DNA of 64,000 nucleotides from Brachyspira aalborgi (GTDB lineage Bacteria; Spirochaetota; Brachyspiria; Brachyspirales; Brachyspiraceae): NCBI RefSeq assembly GCF_008016455.1, contig NZ_SAXU01000001.1, positions 1,116,001 to 1,180,000 of the forward strand, read 5' to 3'. Shown piece by piece: positions 54,726 to 63,268 of this stretch (position 1 is its first letter; each line of letters starts with the position of its first letter). The notes under the pieces were generated by a model. It saw only the letters and a program-made list of their open reading frames with translations, ran no database searches and was not told where the DNA came from. The position numbers and the translations under genes were made by a program.

Positions 54726-55358
54726 TTAATTATTTTCAGCAAAAAGCGAATTTTTAACATCGTATAATAATCGCTTCATGCTATAATCGTATATCGTATC
54801 CTCTATTTGAACTATAATTCCGCCCAATATGGATTCGTCTATTTCTATCGTAAAATGAACTTCTTTATCAAACATACTTCTTATAAACGATTTTAAATCT
54901 TCAATATTTTCTATTTCCGAAGAAGATATAATTTTAGCCGACAATATATTATAATGTATATTGCATAAATTTTCGTATTCTACTATTATGGCAAATAATA
55001 TATTAAGCGAATCTCTCTCTATAAGTATCGATAATAAATTAAAAGTTTCTTCGGCTATATTATTATGATAAACTTTTTTTAATATATCAATCTTTACATT
55101 TCCGTCTATAAAAGTCGATGTAAAAAACGAAAGAACATCCTTATCGGCAAGCAAAGAAGAATAAACGGTATTAAAATCGTTTTTTATAATTTCTATCTTT
55201 CCTAATTCTTTAGCGGCGTTAAACATAGCTTTTGCATAACTTCTTCCGCTCGCTTCTCTTTTTATTATAAGCGTAAATTTACGGGCTTTTTCTTCAGTGA
55301 TTTCTTTGAGTATCTCTTTTTTAAGAACGCCTAAAATACTACCTGCAATAGAATCCAT
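54726..55358 (-). CDS. ATP synthase delta subunit, second copy
   Basis: 210 residues from the ATG at 55358 (AAAGGG ribosome site). It has the OSCP/delta fold: [66 protein letters not shown], and a C-terminal strand pair [24 protein letters not shown]. It carries about 40 extra residues at the N-terminus compared with the first copy. It starts ten bases after the first delta gene. The delta subunit ties F1 to the peripheral stalk, one copy per complex, so two genes are unexpected. Confidence 0.85.
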   Translation of the reverse strand: MDSIAGSILGVLKKEILKEITEEKARKFTLIIKREASGRSYAKAMFNAAKELGKIEIIKNDFNTVYSSLLADKDVLSFFTSTFIDGNVKIDILKKVYHNNIAEETFNLLSILIERDSLNILFAIIVEYENLCNIHYNILSAKIISSSEIENIEDLKSFIRSMFDKEVHFTIEIDESILGGIIVQIEDTIYDYSMKRLLYDVKNSLFAENN

Positions 55359-55368
55359 ACAAAACCCT

Positions 55369-55944
55369 TTAAAATATTTTAAATATTTTATTTCCGCCAA
55401 AATTAATAATTTTATCTCGCATCATATACACTTGATTTTTTACGCTATAATCGTAAACTTTAGAATCGATATAAATTATTATTCCGCCTAAAATATCTTT
55501 ATCCACTTCTGTGCTATAAACAATTTCTTTATTTGAAAAGCATTTTACGGTTTTAATTATATCTTCTATAGTTTCATTGTCTATATTATCAGCAGCGATT
55601 ATTCTTACTCTTATAATATTATTATATTCGTTATCGCGTATTTCTTTATAAAAAACTAATATGTCGGGTAAAATGTCGATAACTTCATGTTCCATCAATA
55701 TAGATATAAAAACATAAGCTTCTCTTGAAAAAATCGGCTTAAGTTTATTTTCGATTATTTCAATTTTACATTTTTTTGGAATGCTTTTATCGATAAAATA
55801 TTTTTTTATATCTTCGTCTTTAAATAATTCAGAACATTTATAAAGTTCATTATATATTTTATCAACCATATTTAATTGTTTGGCTATCTCAAATATAGAT
55901 TTAGCCGTTGGTTTTAATAGCTTTATTTTATCAATATCTTTCAT
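55369..55944 (-). CDS. atpH: ATP synthase delta subunit, first copy
   Basis: 191 residues from the ATG at 55944. [60 protein letters not shown] and [24 protein letters not shown] match the delta/OSCP pattern in the same order as the next gene. The two copies share the LGGII-x-YDYS tail but differ clearly elsewhere, so this is an old duplication. It follows atpF by 30 bases. Confidence 0.85.
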   Translation of the reverse strand: MKDIDKIKLLKPTAKSIFEIAKQLNMVDKIYNELYKCSELFKDEDIKKYFIDKSIPKKCKIEIIENKLKPIFSREAYVFISILMEHEVIDILPDILVFYKEIRDNEYNNIIRVRIIAADNIDNETIEDIIKTVKCFSNKEIVYSTEVDKDILGGIIIYIDSKVYDYSVKNQVYMMRDKIINFGGNKIFKIF

Positions 55945-55974
55945 TTTACCCAACCTAAATAAAATTTTTTATAA

Positions 55975-56487
55975 TTATTTAGCTTTATTTTCTTTTTCTT
56001 CATTTTTAATCGTATTAATAAATTCGTCAATCAAAGCTTGATTATCTTCTTTTGTTACATTTCTTTTAAGTATAGTCTCCGCCATAACTACCGCAATATC
56101 AACCGATTGTTTTTTTACGCTATTTGCTATTTCTTCTTTAGCTCTTTCAACTTCAAGCATAATTTTATTTTTATTAGCTTCCGCCTCTTCTCTTGCATTG
56201 CTAATAATTTTTTCTCTAACTCTATTCGCTTCGATTCTTGCATTTTCTATAATAGAACTTGCCTCGACTTTAGCGTTGTCTATTTGCTCTCTATAAGTCG
56301 CCAAAGATTTTTTAGCTTTTTCTTTAGTTCTTTCCGCTTCTTTCAAATCATCTTGAATTTTATCGGCGCGAGAGTTTAAACCTCTTATAATTGTTTTCCA
56401 AGTAGATTTTCCTAGTATTATAAGGACTAAAATAAATGTAATCCAAGTCCATATAATAACGCCTGGGTCTATTTTAAAAAGCGCCAT
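55975..56487 (-). CDS. atpF: ATP synthase b subunit
   Basis: 170 residues. One N-terminal membrane helix (IDPGVIIWTWITFILVLIILGKSTW) followed by a long charged coiled coil, with LKEAERTKEKAKKSLATYREQIDNAKVEASSII. It forms the peripheral stalk that binds delta. One b gene is present, so the stalk is a homodimer. Ribosome site GGGAGAA. Confidence 0.95.
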   Translation of the reverse strand: MALFKIDPGVIIWTWITFILVLIILGKSTWKTIIRGLNSRADKIQDDLKEAERTKEKAKKSLATYREQIDNAKVEASSIIENARIEANRVREKIISNAREEAEANKNKIMLEVERAKEEIANSVKKQSVDIAVVMAETILKRNVTKEDNQALIDEFINTIKNEEKENKAK

Positions 56488-56520
56488 ATTGCATTCTCCC
56501 GATTATTTAATTTTTTTTAA

Positions 56521-56745
<225 letters not shown>

Positions 56746-56776
56746 TTACTCCTTAATTTAATTTTTAATATTTATA

Positions 56777-57697
56777 TTAATGCTCATCATTAATGGCAAT
56801 TCCAATATAAATCGCCGATAATAAAGAGAATATATAAGCCTGTAAAACCGATACAAACATTTCAAGAACATATATAAAAGCCAAAAATAATATGGCAAAT
56901 GGCGAAACCAATATAGTTCCCGACATTATAATCAAATACGGTATCACTATAAGCATTATATGTCCGCCCATCATATTTGCAAGCAAACGAATTGCCAATG
57001 CAAAAGCTCTGTTAAATAAAGTTATAAACTCTAAAAACCATATCATAGGAACTAAAATAAAAGGCAAACCTTCAGGCACTAAACTCGCCCAATATTTTAT
57101 TATTCCTTTTTTTCTTATGCCCGCGAATATATAACATATAAAAACTAAAATAGCTATAGCGCCCGTAAAACTTATATTTGCTCCGACAGCTCCCGCCAAA
57201 TAAGCGTAATGTCCGTCTTCGGTTTTGAATTTTAATAATGGCGGAATTATCCCAAGCAAATTTGCAAATAAAACGAATAAAAATACCGTTAAACAGAAAG
57301 GCGTATATCTCTTTCCGTCTTCTCCCAAAGTCGGCGATATTACATCTCTATTCATATAATCTATTATAATTTCAAATATATTTTGTAGAAAAGAAGGTCT
57401 ATTAAAAGGTCTTTTCAATTTATAAGCTAAATATTTCATACTTACTATGCATAATATTGCGGCTAAAGTCATAAGTATAATATGTTTCGTTATATGAAAA
57501 TTAAAATTTAAATAATTTCCTAATTTTATTGGAATTGTGCCATAAGGATGTTCCGTATTGTCGGCAATTTCTTCCATAATGTAATCGTTAATATTTTCGG
57601 AAGCAAAAACTATATTGCAATCAAATATTGCAAAAATAATTATAAAGATTATAAGAACTCTTTTTAAAACTAATTTATTTAAAGTCAATTTATTCAT
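56777..57697 (-). CDS. atpB: ATP synthase a subunit
   Basis: 306 residues. An N-terminal hydrophobic segment that may be cleaved, then five membrane helices. The essential Arg is in FALAIRLLANMMGGH, and FVSVLQAYIFSLLSAIYI is the last helix. It forms the proton channel beside the c ring. It is the first gene of the operon atpB-E-F-H-H2-A-GT14-G; no atpI precedes it. Confidence 0.96.
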   Translation of the reverse strand: MNKLTLNKLVLKRVLIIFIIIFAIFDCNIVFASENINDYIMEEIADNTEHPYGTIPIKLGNYLNFNFHITKHIILMTLAAILCIVSMKYLAYKLKRPFNRPSFLQNIFEIIIDYMNRDVISPTLGEDGKRYTPFCLTVFLFVLFANLLGIIPPLLKFKTEDGHYAYLAGAVGANISFTGAIAILVFICYIFAGIRKKGIIKYWASLVPEGLPFILVPMIWFLEFITLFNRAFALAIRLLANMMGGHIMLIVIPYLIIMSGTILVSPFAILFLAFIYVLEMFVSVLQAYIFSLLSAIYIGIAINDEH

Positions 57698-57728
57698 AAT
57701 TCAATTTATAATAATAATTAATTTTTTA

Positions 57729-57756
57729 ATTTTACAATGATTAAATAAAAAATCAA
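57729..57756 (-). promoter_or_regulatory. probable promoter of the atp operon
   Basis: Minus strand: TTGATT (57751-57756) and TAAAAT (57729-57734) with a 16-base spacer, 31 bases before atpB. Confidence 0.5.
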
Positions 57757-57774
57757 CCGTTATAAAAGCGATTA

Positions 57775-58110
57775 TTATAATTTTTCAATCGCTTCGGCTT
57801 CGGTATTATAAACGGGCAAAAAACTTGTCAATCTTGTAAGCTCCAAAACTTTTTTAACGGGTTCGGTTATTTTTATCATTCCTATTTTTCCATTAACTTT
57901 CTTAAAAGTTCCCAATACCGCTATAAAAACTCCAATTCCGCTGCTGTCTATATAATGAACATCTTCCATATCCATTATTATTCTTTTTGCTCCAAAATCT
58001 ACTTGAGAAATCATAGCGTCTTTTAAGTCGGAAGAAGTATAAATATCTATATCTCCGAAAAGTTTAATTATAACCGTATTATTTTCAATTTCTTTAACGG
58101 ATATTTCCAT
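57775..58110 (-). CDS. STAS-domain anti-anti-sigma factor
   Basis: 111 residues, a single STAS domain. The phosphorylation site is the DSSGIG motif near residue 57 (YIDSSGIGVFIAV). N-terminal strands NTVIIKLFGDIDIYTSSDLKDAM match the SpoIIAA family. When unphosphorylated it binds an anti-sigma kinase and frees a sigma factor or another effector. The PP2C phosphatase at 31398 is a possible partner. It lies upstream of the atp operon on the same strand, with 77 bases between. Confidence 0.94.
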   Translation of the reverse strand: MEISVKEIENNTVIIKLFGDIDIYTSSDLKDAMISQVDFGAKRIIMDMEDVHYIDSSGIGVFIAVLGTFKKVNGKIGMIKITEPVKKVLELTRLTSFLPVYNTEAEAIEKL

Positions 58111-58224
58111 TTTCTAAACTCCAAAATTAAAAAATTAAAAACTTTTTTATTTAAAATATCATAAATTAAAAATTTTACAATATATTAAATTTTATATATT
58201 TATATGTTTTTTAATTCATATTAA

Positions 58225-58467
58225 GACTATATAGTTATAAACGCTCATGTTTCTTTAGACTTCGGATTAAATCCAAATTCCGATTATATATTTAAATACG
58301 ACCATGCAATTTATAGCGGAAATTCTTTCGTTAATTTGATAGCGGCAAGAACTAAAGACAAAGACAACGAGCTATATAAAAAAGTAATCGAGGCTTATCA
58401 ATCGGATATTGTCGAAGAAGTTTACGCCAATAATTTCAAAGGTTCTTATTTGCCTACTTGGAAATAA
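58225..58467 (+). pseudogene. metQ remnant (methionine ABC transporter binding protein, C-terminal part)
   Basis: A frame open from 58225 to the TAA at 58465 codes VSLDFGLNPNSDYIF, NSFVNLIAARTKDKDNELYK, KVIEAYQSDIVEEVYANN, then FKGSYLPTWK. This is the last third of the MetQ/NlpA lipoproteins (LNP, VNLI, AYQS, KGS pattern). There is no start codon or signal sequence before it and the frame closes at 58222. No metN or metI is present. It is thus the tail of a lost gene, lying just beyond the end of the Sao-like cluster. Confidence 0.8.
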
Positions 58468-58550
58468 AATTTTTTGAAATAAAAAATAATATTTTTGAAA
58501 AGAGCTTTATATTATAATAAAGCTCCTTTTATTTTATTATTTTATAAGTT

Positions 58551-59153
58551 TCACAATTTAAATATAGCGGTTGCAACTTCAAAAGCCGTATTCAAATCTA
58601 AAAGAAAAATCGTATCGTTATTAATATTTTGATTTTTAATCCATTCTTCCATATCATTCTTTGAACCAAAGAAATTCATAATATTTCAACAAGTGCTTGC
58701 CCAATTCTTATTCTTATTTAAATCTACATGAATAACATGAATATCGTTTGGGTAATGCTCAAATATTTTTCTATCTTTGATTTTAATATATATCTTATTT
58801 CCTGTATTACTACATATAGAATTAATTTCGACATCCTTATGAAACAAACTATAAGCTCCTAAAGCGTCTATAGCGCACATAGAATAAAATTTTCTTCCAT
58901 CGCTTAATTTTAATATATGATTAGTTTTCAAAGCGGATACGGGATACAAGAATGCAATATCGTCTCCGTTAGCAGTTATAATCTCTTTTTCTAATAACTC
59001 TTTATATAGAGATTCATTTCCGCAAATTTTTATGGCTTCATTTTTATTAATGGGAAGCCCCGCCTCAATTACAAAATCAATAAGCCTTAATCTCGCTTCT
59101 TGCATTTCTTTAGATATATTTTGATATTTATCGGATATTCCAAAATCAGACAT
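58551..59153 (-). CDS. saoL: MerB-like organometallic lyase, predicted selenoprotein (SaoL-like)
   Basis: 200 residues if the in-frame TGA at 58688-58686 is read as selenocysteine. The N-terminal 155 residues end NWASTC; the frame goes on NIMNFFGSKNDMEEW and ends VATAIFKL at 58551. Compared with MerB as I recall it: Cys93 and Asp96 (MCAID) match catalytic Cys96 and Asp99, Cys155 matches Cys159, and the TGA falls on Cys160 of the FCCHVHFF motif. The tail after the TGA (NFF, EEW, AFEVA) also matches MerB, so the frame is under selection past the TGA. MerB cleaves carbon-mercury bonds with thiols. AAGGAGT ribosome site; ten bases after saoD. If TGA is a true stop, it is a truncated gene. Confidence 0.75.
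58657..58673 (-). promoter_or_regulatory. bacterial SECIS-like hairpin in saoL
   Basis: Minus strand: TTCTTTG-GTT-CAAAGAA, a perfect seven-pair stem with a three-base loop starting with G. The loop begins 20 bases after the TGA (19 bases between). Known bacterial SECIS rules, as I recall them, ask for a loop of 3 to 14 bases, a G in its first two bases, and a distance of about 16 to 37 bases. Confidence 0.65.
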
Positions 59154-59163
59154 AATATACTCC

Positions 59164-59498
59164 TTATAAAGTTATAACTTGTTCTACTCCGCTTCCCTCT
59201 AAAGCCTTGTATAAATCGGGAAAACATCCTATACAAGCTCCGTCTATAAGCTTCTCATGAATTCCTCTTTCTATAGCGCATATATTGCATGCCATCAGAA
59301 GTATTTTTTTCTTTTTTAATACTTCTTGCAATCTATCGCCTACATTACTTCCCTTTGTAAGTAAGAATGTGTTATCGGCAAAAAACATCATTCCACAACC
59401 ACATCCGCTCCATGCTTATCGCTTAATAATTGAGGAATAATCATCTTATCCAAAATTAAATGCGAATTCTTGCTCGTAAATACATAAGCTACTTTCAT
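59164..59498 (-). pseudogene. saoD: DsrE-like protein (SaoD-like), apparent frameshift
   Basis: Reading from the ATG at 59498 gives MKVAYVFTSKNSHLILDK, then PQLLSDKHGADVV, after which the frame ends at TGA (59384). The rest, GMMFFADNTFLLTKGSNVGD to VEQVITL, is in another frame and ends at 59164. Removing two bases (GT) in GGTTGTGGAATG restores HGADVVGMMFFADN, which is the family pattern. The C-terminal part keeps ACNICAIERG and GCFPDLY with conserved Cys. So either the strain carries a two-base insertion, or the assembly has an error. Function: small sulfur/redox carrier. It precedes saoL by ten bases and has an AAAGGAGA ribosome site. Confidence 0.75.
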
Positions 59499-59554
59499 TT
59501 TTTATTCTCCTTTGTTTAAAATTAAATTATCTATATTAAAAGAACAAACGATAT

Positions 59555-60325
59555 TTAATCCATAACTTTTTTTGAAAAAGCTTTTTTTAAATTATTTGTA
59601 AGTTCAATAATATATTCTAAATATTCTTTGCTTTCCCTATCTCTCGGATGATTCATATTTATCTTTATATCCTCTATTATAGAGCCTTTATTTGAACTCA
59701 TAACTATAACTCTATCGCTTAAATATACGGCTTCTGAAACATCATGCGTCACCATTAAAACCGTATTATCTCCGCTTTTTACTAAAGATAATAATTCATT
59801 TTGCATATGCTCTCTTAATTGCAAATCTATAGCTCCAAGCGGTTCGTCAAGTAATAATATTTTAGGATTAGACGCTAAAGCCCTAACTACTGCGACTCTT
59901 TGTTGCATTCCTCCCGATAAAGATATTGGATATTTATCCTCATGCCCGTTAAGGTGAGACATATTTAATAATTCTTTTAATCTATTTTTCTTTTCTTCTT
60001 TAGTCATTTTTTTAAATTTTAAAGAATAGAGTATATTTTTAGCCACAGTCATCCAAGGAAATAAAGCATAATTCTGAAAAACATAGCCCCTTTCCGAAGA
60101 AGGTTCTCTTATTATTTTATTTTCAAGATAAATATTACCCGAAGTGGCTTGCTGAAAACCTCCTATCATAGTAAGCAATGTCGTTTTACCGCATCCCGAA
60201 GGACCGAGCAAAGTCACGAATTCGCCTTTTTCTATTTCAAAACTAATATTCTTTAATACTTCCGCATTTTGAGATTTTTTAGATTTAAAAGATTTGCTTA
60301 CATTATCAACTTTAAGAATAGCCAT
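59555..60325 (-). CDS. saoA: ABC importer ATPase (SaoA-like)
   Basis: 256 residues, in the nitrate/sulfonate/taurine family. Walker A GPSGCGKTT near residue 39, Q-loop VFQNYALFPW, signature LSGGMQQRVAVVRALAS near residue 140, Walker B ILLLDEPLGAID, and H-loop VTHDVSEAVYL. It powers the importer with the permease gene 11 bases upstream. The usual neighbours of this group are sulfonate binding proteins; here they are two Cys-rich lipoproteins. Confidence 0.93.
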   Translation of the reverse strand: MAILKVDNVSKSFKSKKSQNAEVLKNISFEIEKGEFVTLLGPSGCGKTTLLTMIGGFQQATSGNIYLENKIIREPSSERGYVFQNYALFPWMTVAKNILYSLKFKKMTKEEKKNRLKELLNMSHLNGHEDKYPISLSGGMQQRVAVVRALASNPKILLLDEPLGAIDLQLREHMQNELLSLVKSGDNTVLMVTHDVSEAVYLSDRVIVMSSNKGSIIEDIKINMNHPRDRESKEYLEYIIELTNNLKKAFSKKVMD

Positions 60326-60336
60326 ATATCAATTTC

Positions 60337-61152
60337 CTATTTAAATCTCCATGAAGTAAGTATTTTTTCTATAAACAGAAGCATTCTATCCATAGCAAAT
60401 CCTATAATAGCCGATATTATCATAAGAGCGTATAATCTTGGCGTTTCAAGTCTCTGCTGAGCTTCGATTAATATAAATCCAAATCCTTTGCTTGTAGCTA
60501 TAAATTCGGCGCATATAACGCTCATCCAACCTAATCCTAAAGCGAGTCTGCATCCCGTCAAAAAAGAAGGCAATGCCCCAGGAAGTATAATATCTATCAT
60601 TATATTCATATTATTAGCTCCCATACTTCTTGCCGAATTAATATAATTAACATCTATGCCTCTAACTCCGTCTATAGTATTTATTATAAGCGGAAATATA
60701 GCGCTCATTGTTATTAAGAATATTGTCGGACCGTCTCCTAATCCAAACCATACTATAGACAAAGGCACCCAAGCCATTATTGGTATTTGCCTAATAGAAT
60801 TTATAACGGGCGATATTGCAAGTAGCATTCGCTTTGAATATCCCATTATAAGCCCTAAAGGAAGCCCTATAATACAACTTATAATAAATCCTTTAAAAAC
60901 TCTATTCAAAGTTATTAATAAATTACTAACTGTCGCAGGGTCAATCCAAGAGCGAAAAAATTCTTTGCACATTAATATAAAATCTGGAAGCAAAAGATTA
61001 TTATCTATTTTTTTAGCGAGAAAAAACCATACAATCATAATGAGAATCAATACGGAAAAACTGTATAATTTCATTAAAGGGCTGCCTCCCGCATTTCCCA
61101 AATTTATAGTTTTGTTTTTATTTTGTTGAATCGAACTTTCATTTTCTTCCAT
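60337..61152 (-). CDS. saoP: ABC importer permease (SaoP-like)
   Basis: 271 residues with about six membrane segments in the BPD_transp_1 (SsuC/TauC) family. The EAA loop reads NSARSMGANNMNIMIDIILPGALPSFLTGCRLALGLGW near residue 170. Its start is supported by AAAGGAG ten bases before the ATG, although this puts the first 49 bases within the end of saoB. The N-terminal 25 residues are hydrophilic (Glu, Asn, Gln) and may lie in the cytoplasm. Confidence 0.92.
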   Translation of the reverse strand: MEENESSIQQNKNKTINLGNAGGSPLMKLYSFSVLILIMIVWFFLAKKIDNNLLLPDFILMCKEFFRSWIDPATVSNLLITLNRVFKGFIISCIIGLPLGLIMGYSKRMLLAISPVINSIRQIPIMAWVPLSIVWFGLGDGPTIFLITMSAIFPLIINTIDGVRGIDVNYINSARSMGANNMNIMIDIILPGALPSFLTGCRLALGLGWMSVICAEFIATSKGFGFILIEAQQRLETPRLYALMIISAIIGFAMDRMLLFIEKILTSWRFK

Positions 61153-61928
61153 AAATCAGTTTCTCCTTTAGCATCAGAAATTCCTAAATAACTGCCTATC
61201 ATATCCGATAAAATATTATCGTTTTGAATATCGTCAACGGCGTTATTATAAGCTTTAATAAAATTATTAAGCGTATCTGAGCCTTTTAATTTTTTTGAAG
61301 CTACTAAATAATAATCTACTTTATCCGTATTTATCATTTTAAATTTAGCGTTTTTAATTTTTAAAGCTAAAATTATATCGGTAAATATGGCGTCAACTTC
61401 TTTTTTCTCCAACGCATAAGGCAAAGCGGTAGAAAGCATTGGATAGTAAGACGCATTAGGATATACGGATTTTAAAATAGATTCTTGCAATAGCCTTTTA
61501 TTCATATATCCTATATTTTCAGGTTCTATATTTTCATAACTTTCGTCAAAATAAACCAATATATTTGAGCCTCTAACTATAGAATCTACTATAAAATAAT
61601 TAGTGTCCACTCCCAAAAATTTTGCGGATGCATCTGGACATAGAATCGCCATATCGACTTTACCAGACATAAATGCAAATTCGGCTTGAGCGCCGCAACA
61701 ATCCATAAGCTCCGTATAATCGAAATTAGACAATTCTATATTTGTATTTTTATTTTTCAAAATATACGACATCAGCATACCCGAAGCGTCCGTTCCGCAA
61801 GCTATAATTATTTTATTAGTCATAATATAAGAAGCCGAATTATCGGAATTAGCGTTTTTATTGCAACCGATAATTATTAAAATAACGGTAAACATTGTAA
61901 ATATAATAATATTTTTTAAGTATCTCAT
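61104..61928 (-). CDS. saoB: Cys-rich ABC substrate-binding lipoprotein (SaoB-like)
   Basis: 274 residues. Signal with lipobox LIIIGC, lipidated Cys22. Periplasmic-binding fold of the SsuA/NMT1 type: IIIACGTDASGML, FAFMSGKVDMAILCPDA, then YALEKKEVDAIFTDIILA. Notable Cys: Cys44, the adjacent pair Cys77-Cys78 in MDCCGAQ, and one near residue 96. I recall that in related systems one of such pairs can be selenocysteine; here both are Cys. It should bind the imported compound, perhaps through Cys-metal contacts. It overlaps saoP by 49 bases. Confidence 0.75.
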   Translation of the reverse strand: MRYLKNIIIFTMFTVILIIIGCNKNANSDNSASYIMTNKIIIACGTDASGMLMSYILKNKNTNIELSNFDYTELMDCCGAQAEFAFMSGKVDMAILCPDASAKFLGVDTNYFIVDSIVRGSNILVYFDESYENIEPENIGYMNKRLLQESILKSVYPNASYYPMLSTALPYALEKKEVDAIFTDIILALKIKNAKFKMINTDKVDYYLVASKKLKGSDTLNNFIKAYNNAVDDIQNDNILSDMIGSYLGISDAKGETDLWKKMKVRFNKIKTKL

Positions 61929-61993
61929 TTAATTTAATCTCCTAATTTTTTTAATATTTAATTTTTTCGTTTTTTATAAGTTTAATAAATTAT

Positions 61994-63199
61994 TTAAACT
62001 CCAGTTTTTTCAATTATATTATCTACCTCAACGGCTTTAGCTCTCCATTCCTCATAACTCATACCTAAAGGAAATATTGGGTTAACTTCTTCTTCTATAA
62101 ATTTATCGAAGTCTTTAGCGCCAGAGTTGTTAAAATATGATAAATCAATGTAATCGTCTATATTTAACTGATTAATATCGTTTCTCACTCCTAATCGTCT
62201 CATTGTTTTCATTTGATTATAAACATATTCTCTATTTAATTTCCATGTAATAGTTCTGCCTTCTTCGTTCAATTTTTTCCATAAAGTCATAAGCCCTACT
62301 TCTAAAGGAACATTATAGTTTTTTGCAAATATTTCAGCGGCTTTATAAGGATGCAAATACATATATTCTACAGATATAGCATGGGCGAGTAATATTCTTT
62401 CGGCTAATTTAGGATGAGCTTTTGCAAAATTATAATTCATACATATTTTACAACAAGTGCCATGTCCGTCTATTTCTCTATCGGTATTTTGTCTTACTAA
62501 TATTTTTCCCGTATCTTCATATTCTGCCATAGAACCCCAAGGGTCGCAAGCTCCATAACCGTCCAACTTTCCCAACTTAAAAGCAAAATAAGAATCGGAA
62601 TCGCTCATTGAAAAATTTTCATAATATTTTGTATCTCTCGGAATATTCAAATCTGCGCTCCATTCAGCCCAATTTAAATTTTCCGTTTCGGCATTAGCTC
62701 CCATAGAAATTCTTTTACTTAATAAATCTTCAGGCTTATTTATATTTTTAGCGACTACAAAATATTCCGCTCCTCCAGTATGATTTTCAGCCGCTATAAA
62801 GAGCGGAACTTTATTTTTTACCGCATTTAAAGTGGTATTAAAAGAAGCGTAAGCCACATCCATTTTTCCCGCGCTCATAGCTTCGGGAACATTACCGTTT
62901 CCCGTAACGGATACTTTTAAGCCCAAAGCTTTAAATATACCCGTATCTTCTCCCACGCAAGCCGCCGTCATATGGTCGCAGTCATAATAACCTAAATTGA
63001 TAACATAATCGCTATCTTCTTTACTTAAAGGCTCAAGATTATATCCCGAAACCAAACTTTGAACATCTTGCGGAATAGCATTTTCGCTACCGCCTTCTTC
63101 TTTTGCGCATGATACGATTGCAAAAATACTAAATAATGCAATCGTTAAAACAGCGAAAACTCTTTGGACTTCCCAAAATTTTCTTTTTAAAAGTCTCAT
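61994..63199 (-). CDS. saoX: Cys-rich ABC substrate-binding lipoprotein (SaoX-like)
   Basis: 401 residues. A basic N-terminus, signal core and lipobox AIVSC with Cys31. The fold is that of nitrate/taurine/sulfonate binding proteins: INLGYYDCDHMTAACVG, GNVPEAMSAGKMDVAYASFNTTL, GYGACDPWG, EIDGHGTCCKICMN and HPYKAAEIFAKNY. Cys74, Cys81, the Cys in GACD and the three in TCCKIC form likely soft-metal or thiol contacts, which ordinary family members lack. It is the larger of two binding proteins for one permease. AAAGGAG ribosome site; 69 bases after saoC. Confidence 0.85.
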   Translation of the reverse strand: MRLLKRKFWEVQRVFAVLTIALFSIFAIVSCAKEEGGSENAIPQDVQSLVSGYNLEPLSKEDSDYVINLGYYDCDHMTAACVGEDTGIFKALGLKVSVTGNGNVPEAMSAGKMDVAYASFNTTLNAVKNKVPLFIAAENHTGGAEYFVVAKNINKPEDLLSKRISMGANAETENLNWAEWSADLNIPRDTKYYENFSMSDSDSYFAFKLGKLDGYGACDPWGSMAEYEDTGKILVRQNTDREIDGHGTCCKICMNYNFAKAHPKLAERILLAHAISVEYMYLHPYKAAEIFAKNYNVPLEVGLMTLWKKLNEEGRTITWKLNREYVYNQMKTMRRLGVRNDINQLNIDDYIDLSYFNNSGAKDFDKFIEEEVNPIFPLGMSYEEWRAKAVEVDNIIEKTGV

Positions 63200-63268
63200 T
63201 TTAAATCTCCTTTTTATAAAAATTATTTTTTATTATAATTACATACTTATTTATAAATATGCAAATTA

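Noticed and set aside
59380-59392. TGA in saoD as a second selenocysteine
   Set aside because: The frame after this TGA does not match the family and soon reaches TAG; the conserved sequence continues in a different frame. A two-base insertion explains it better.
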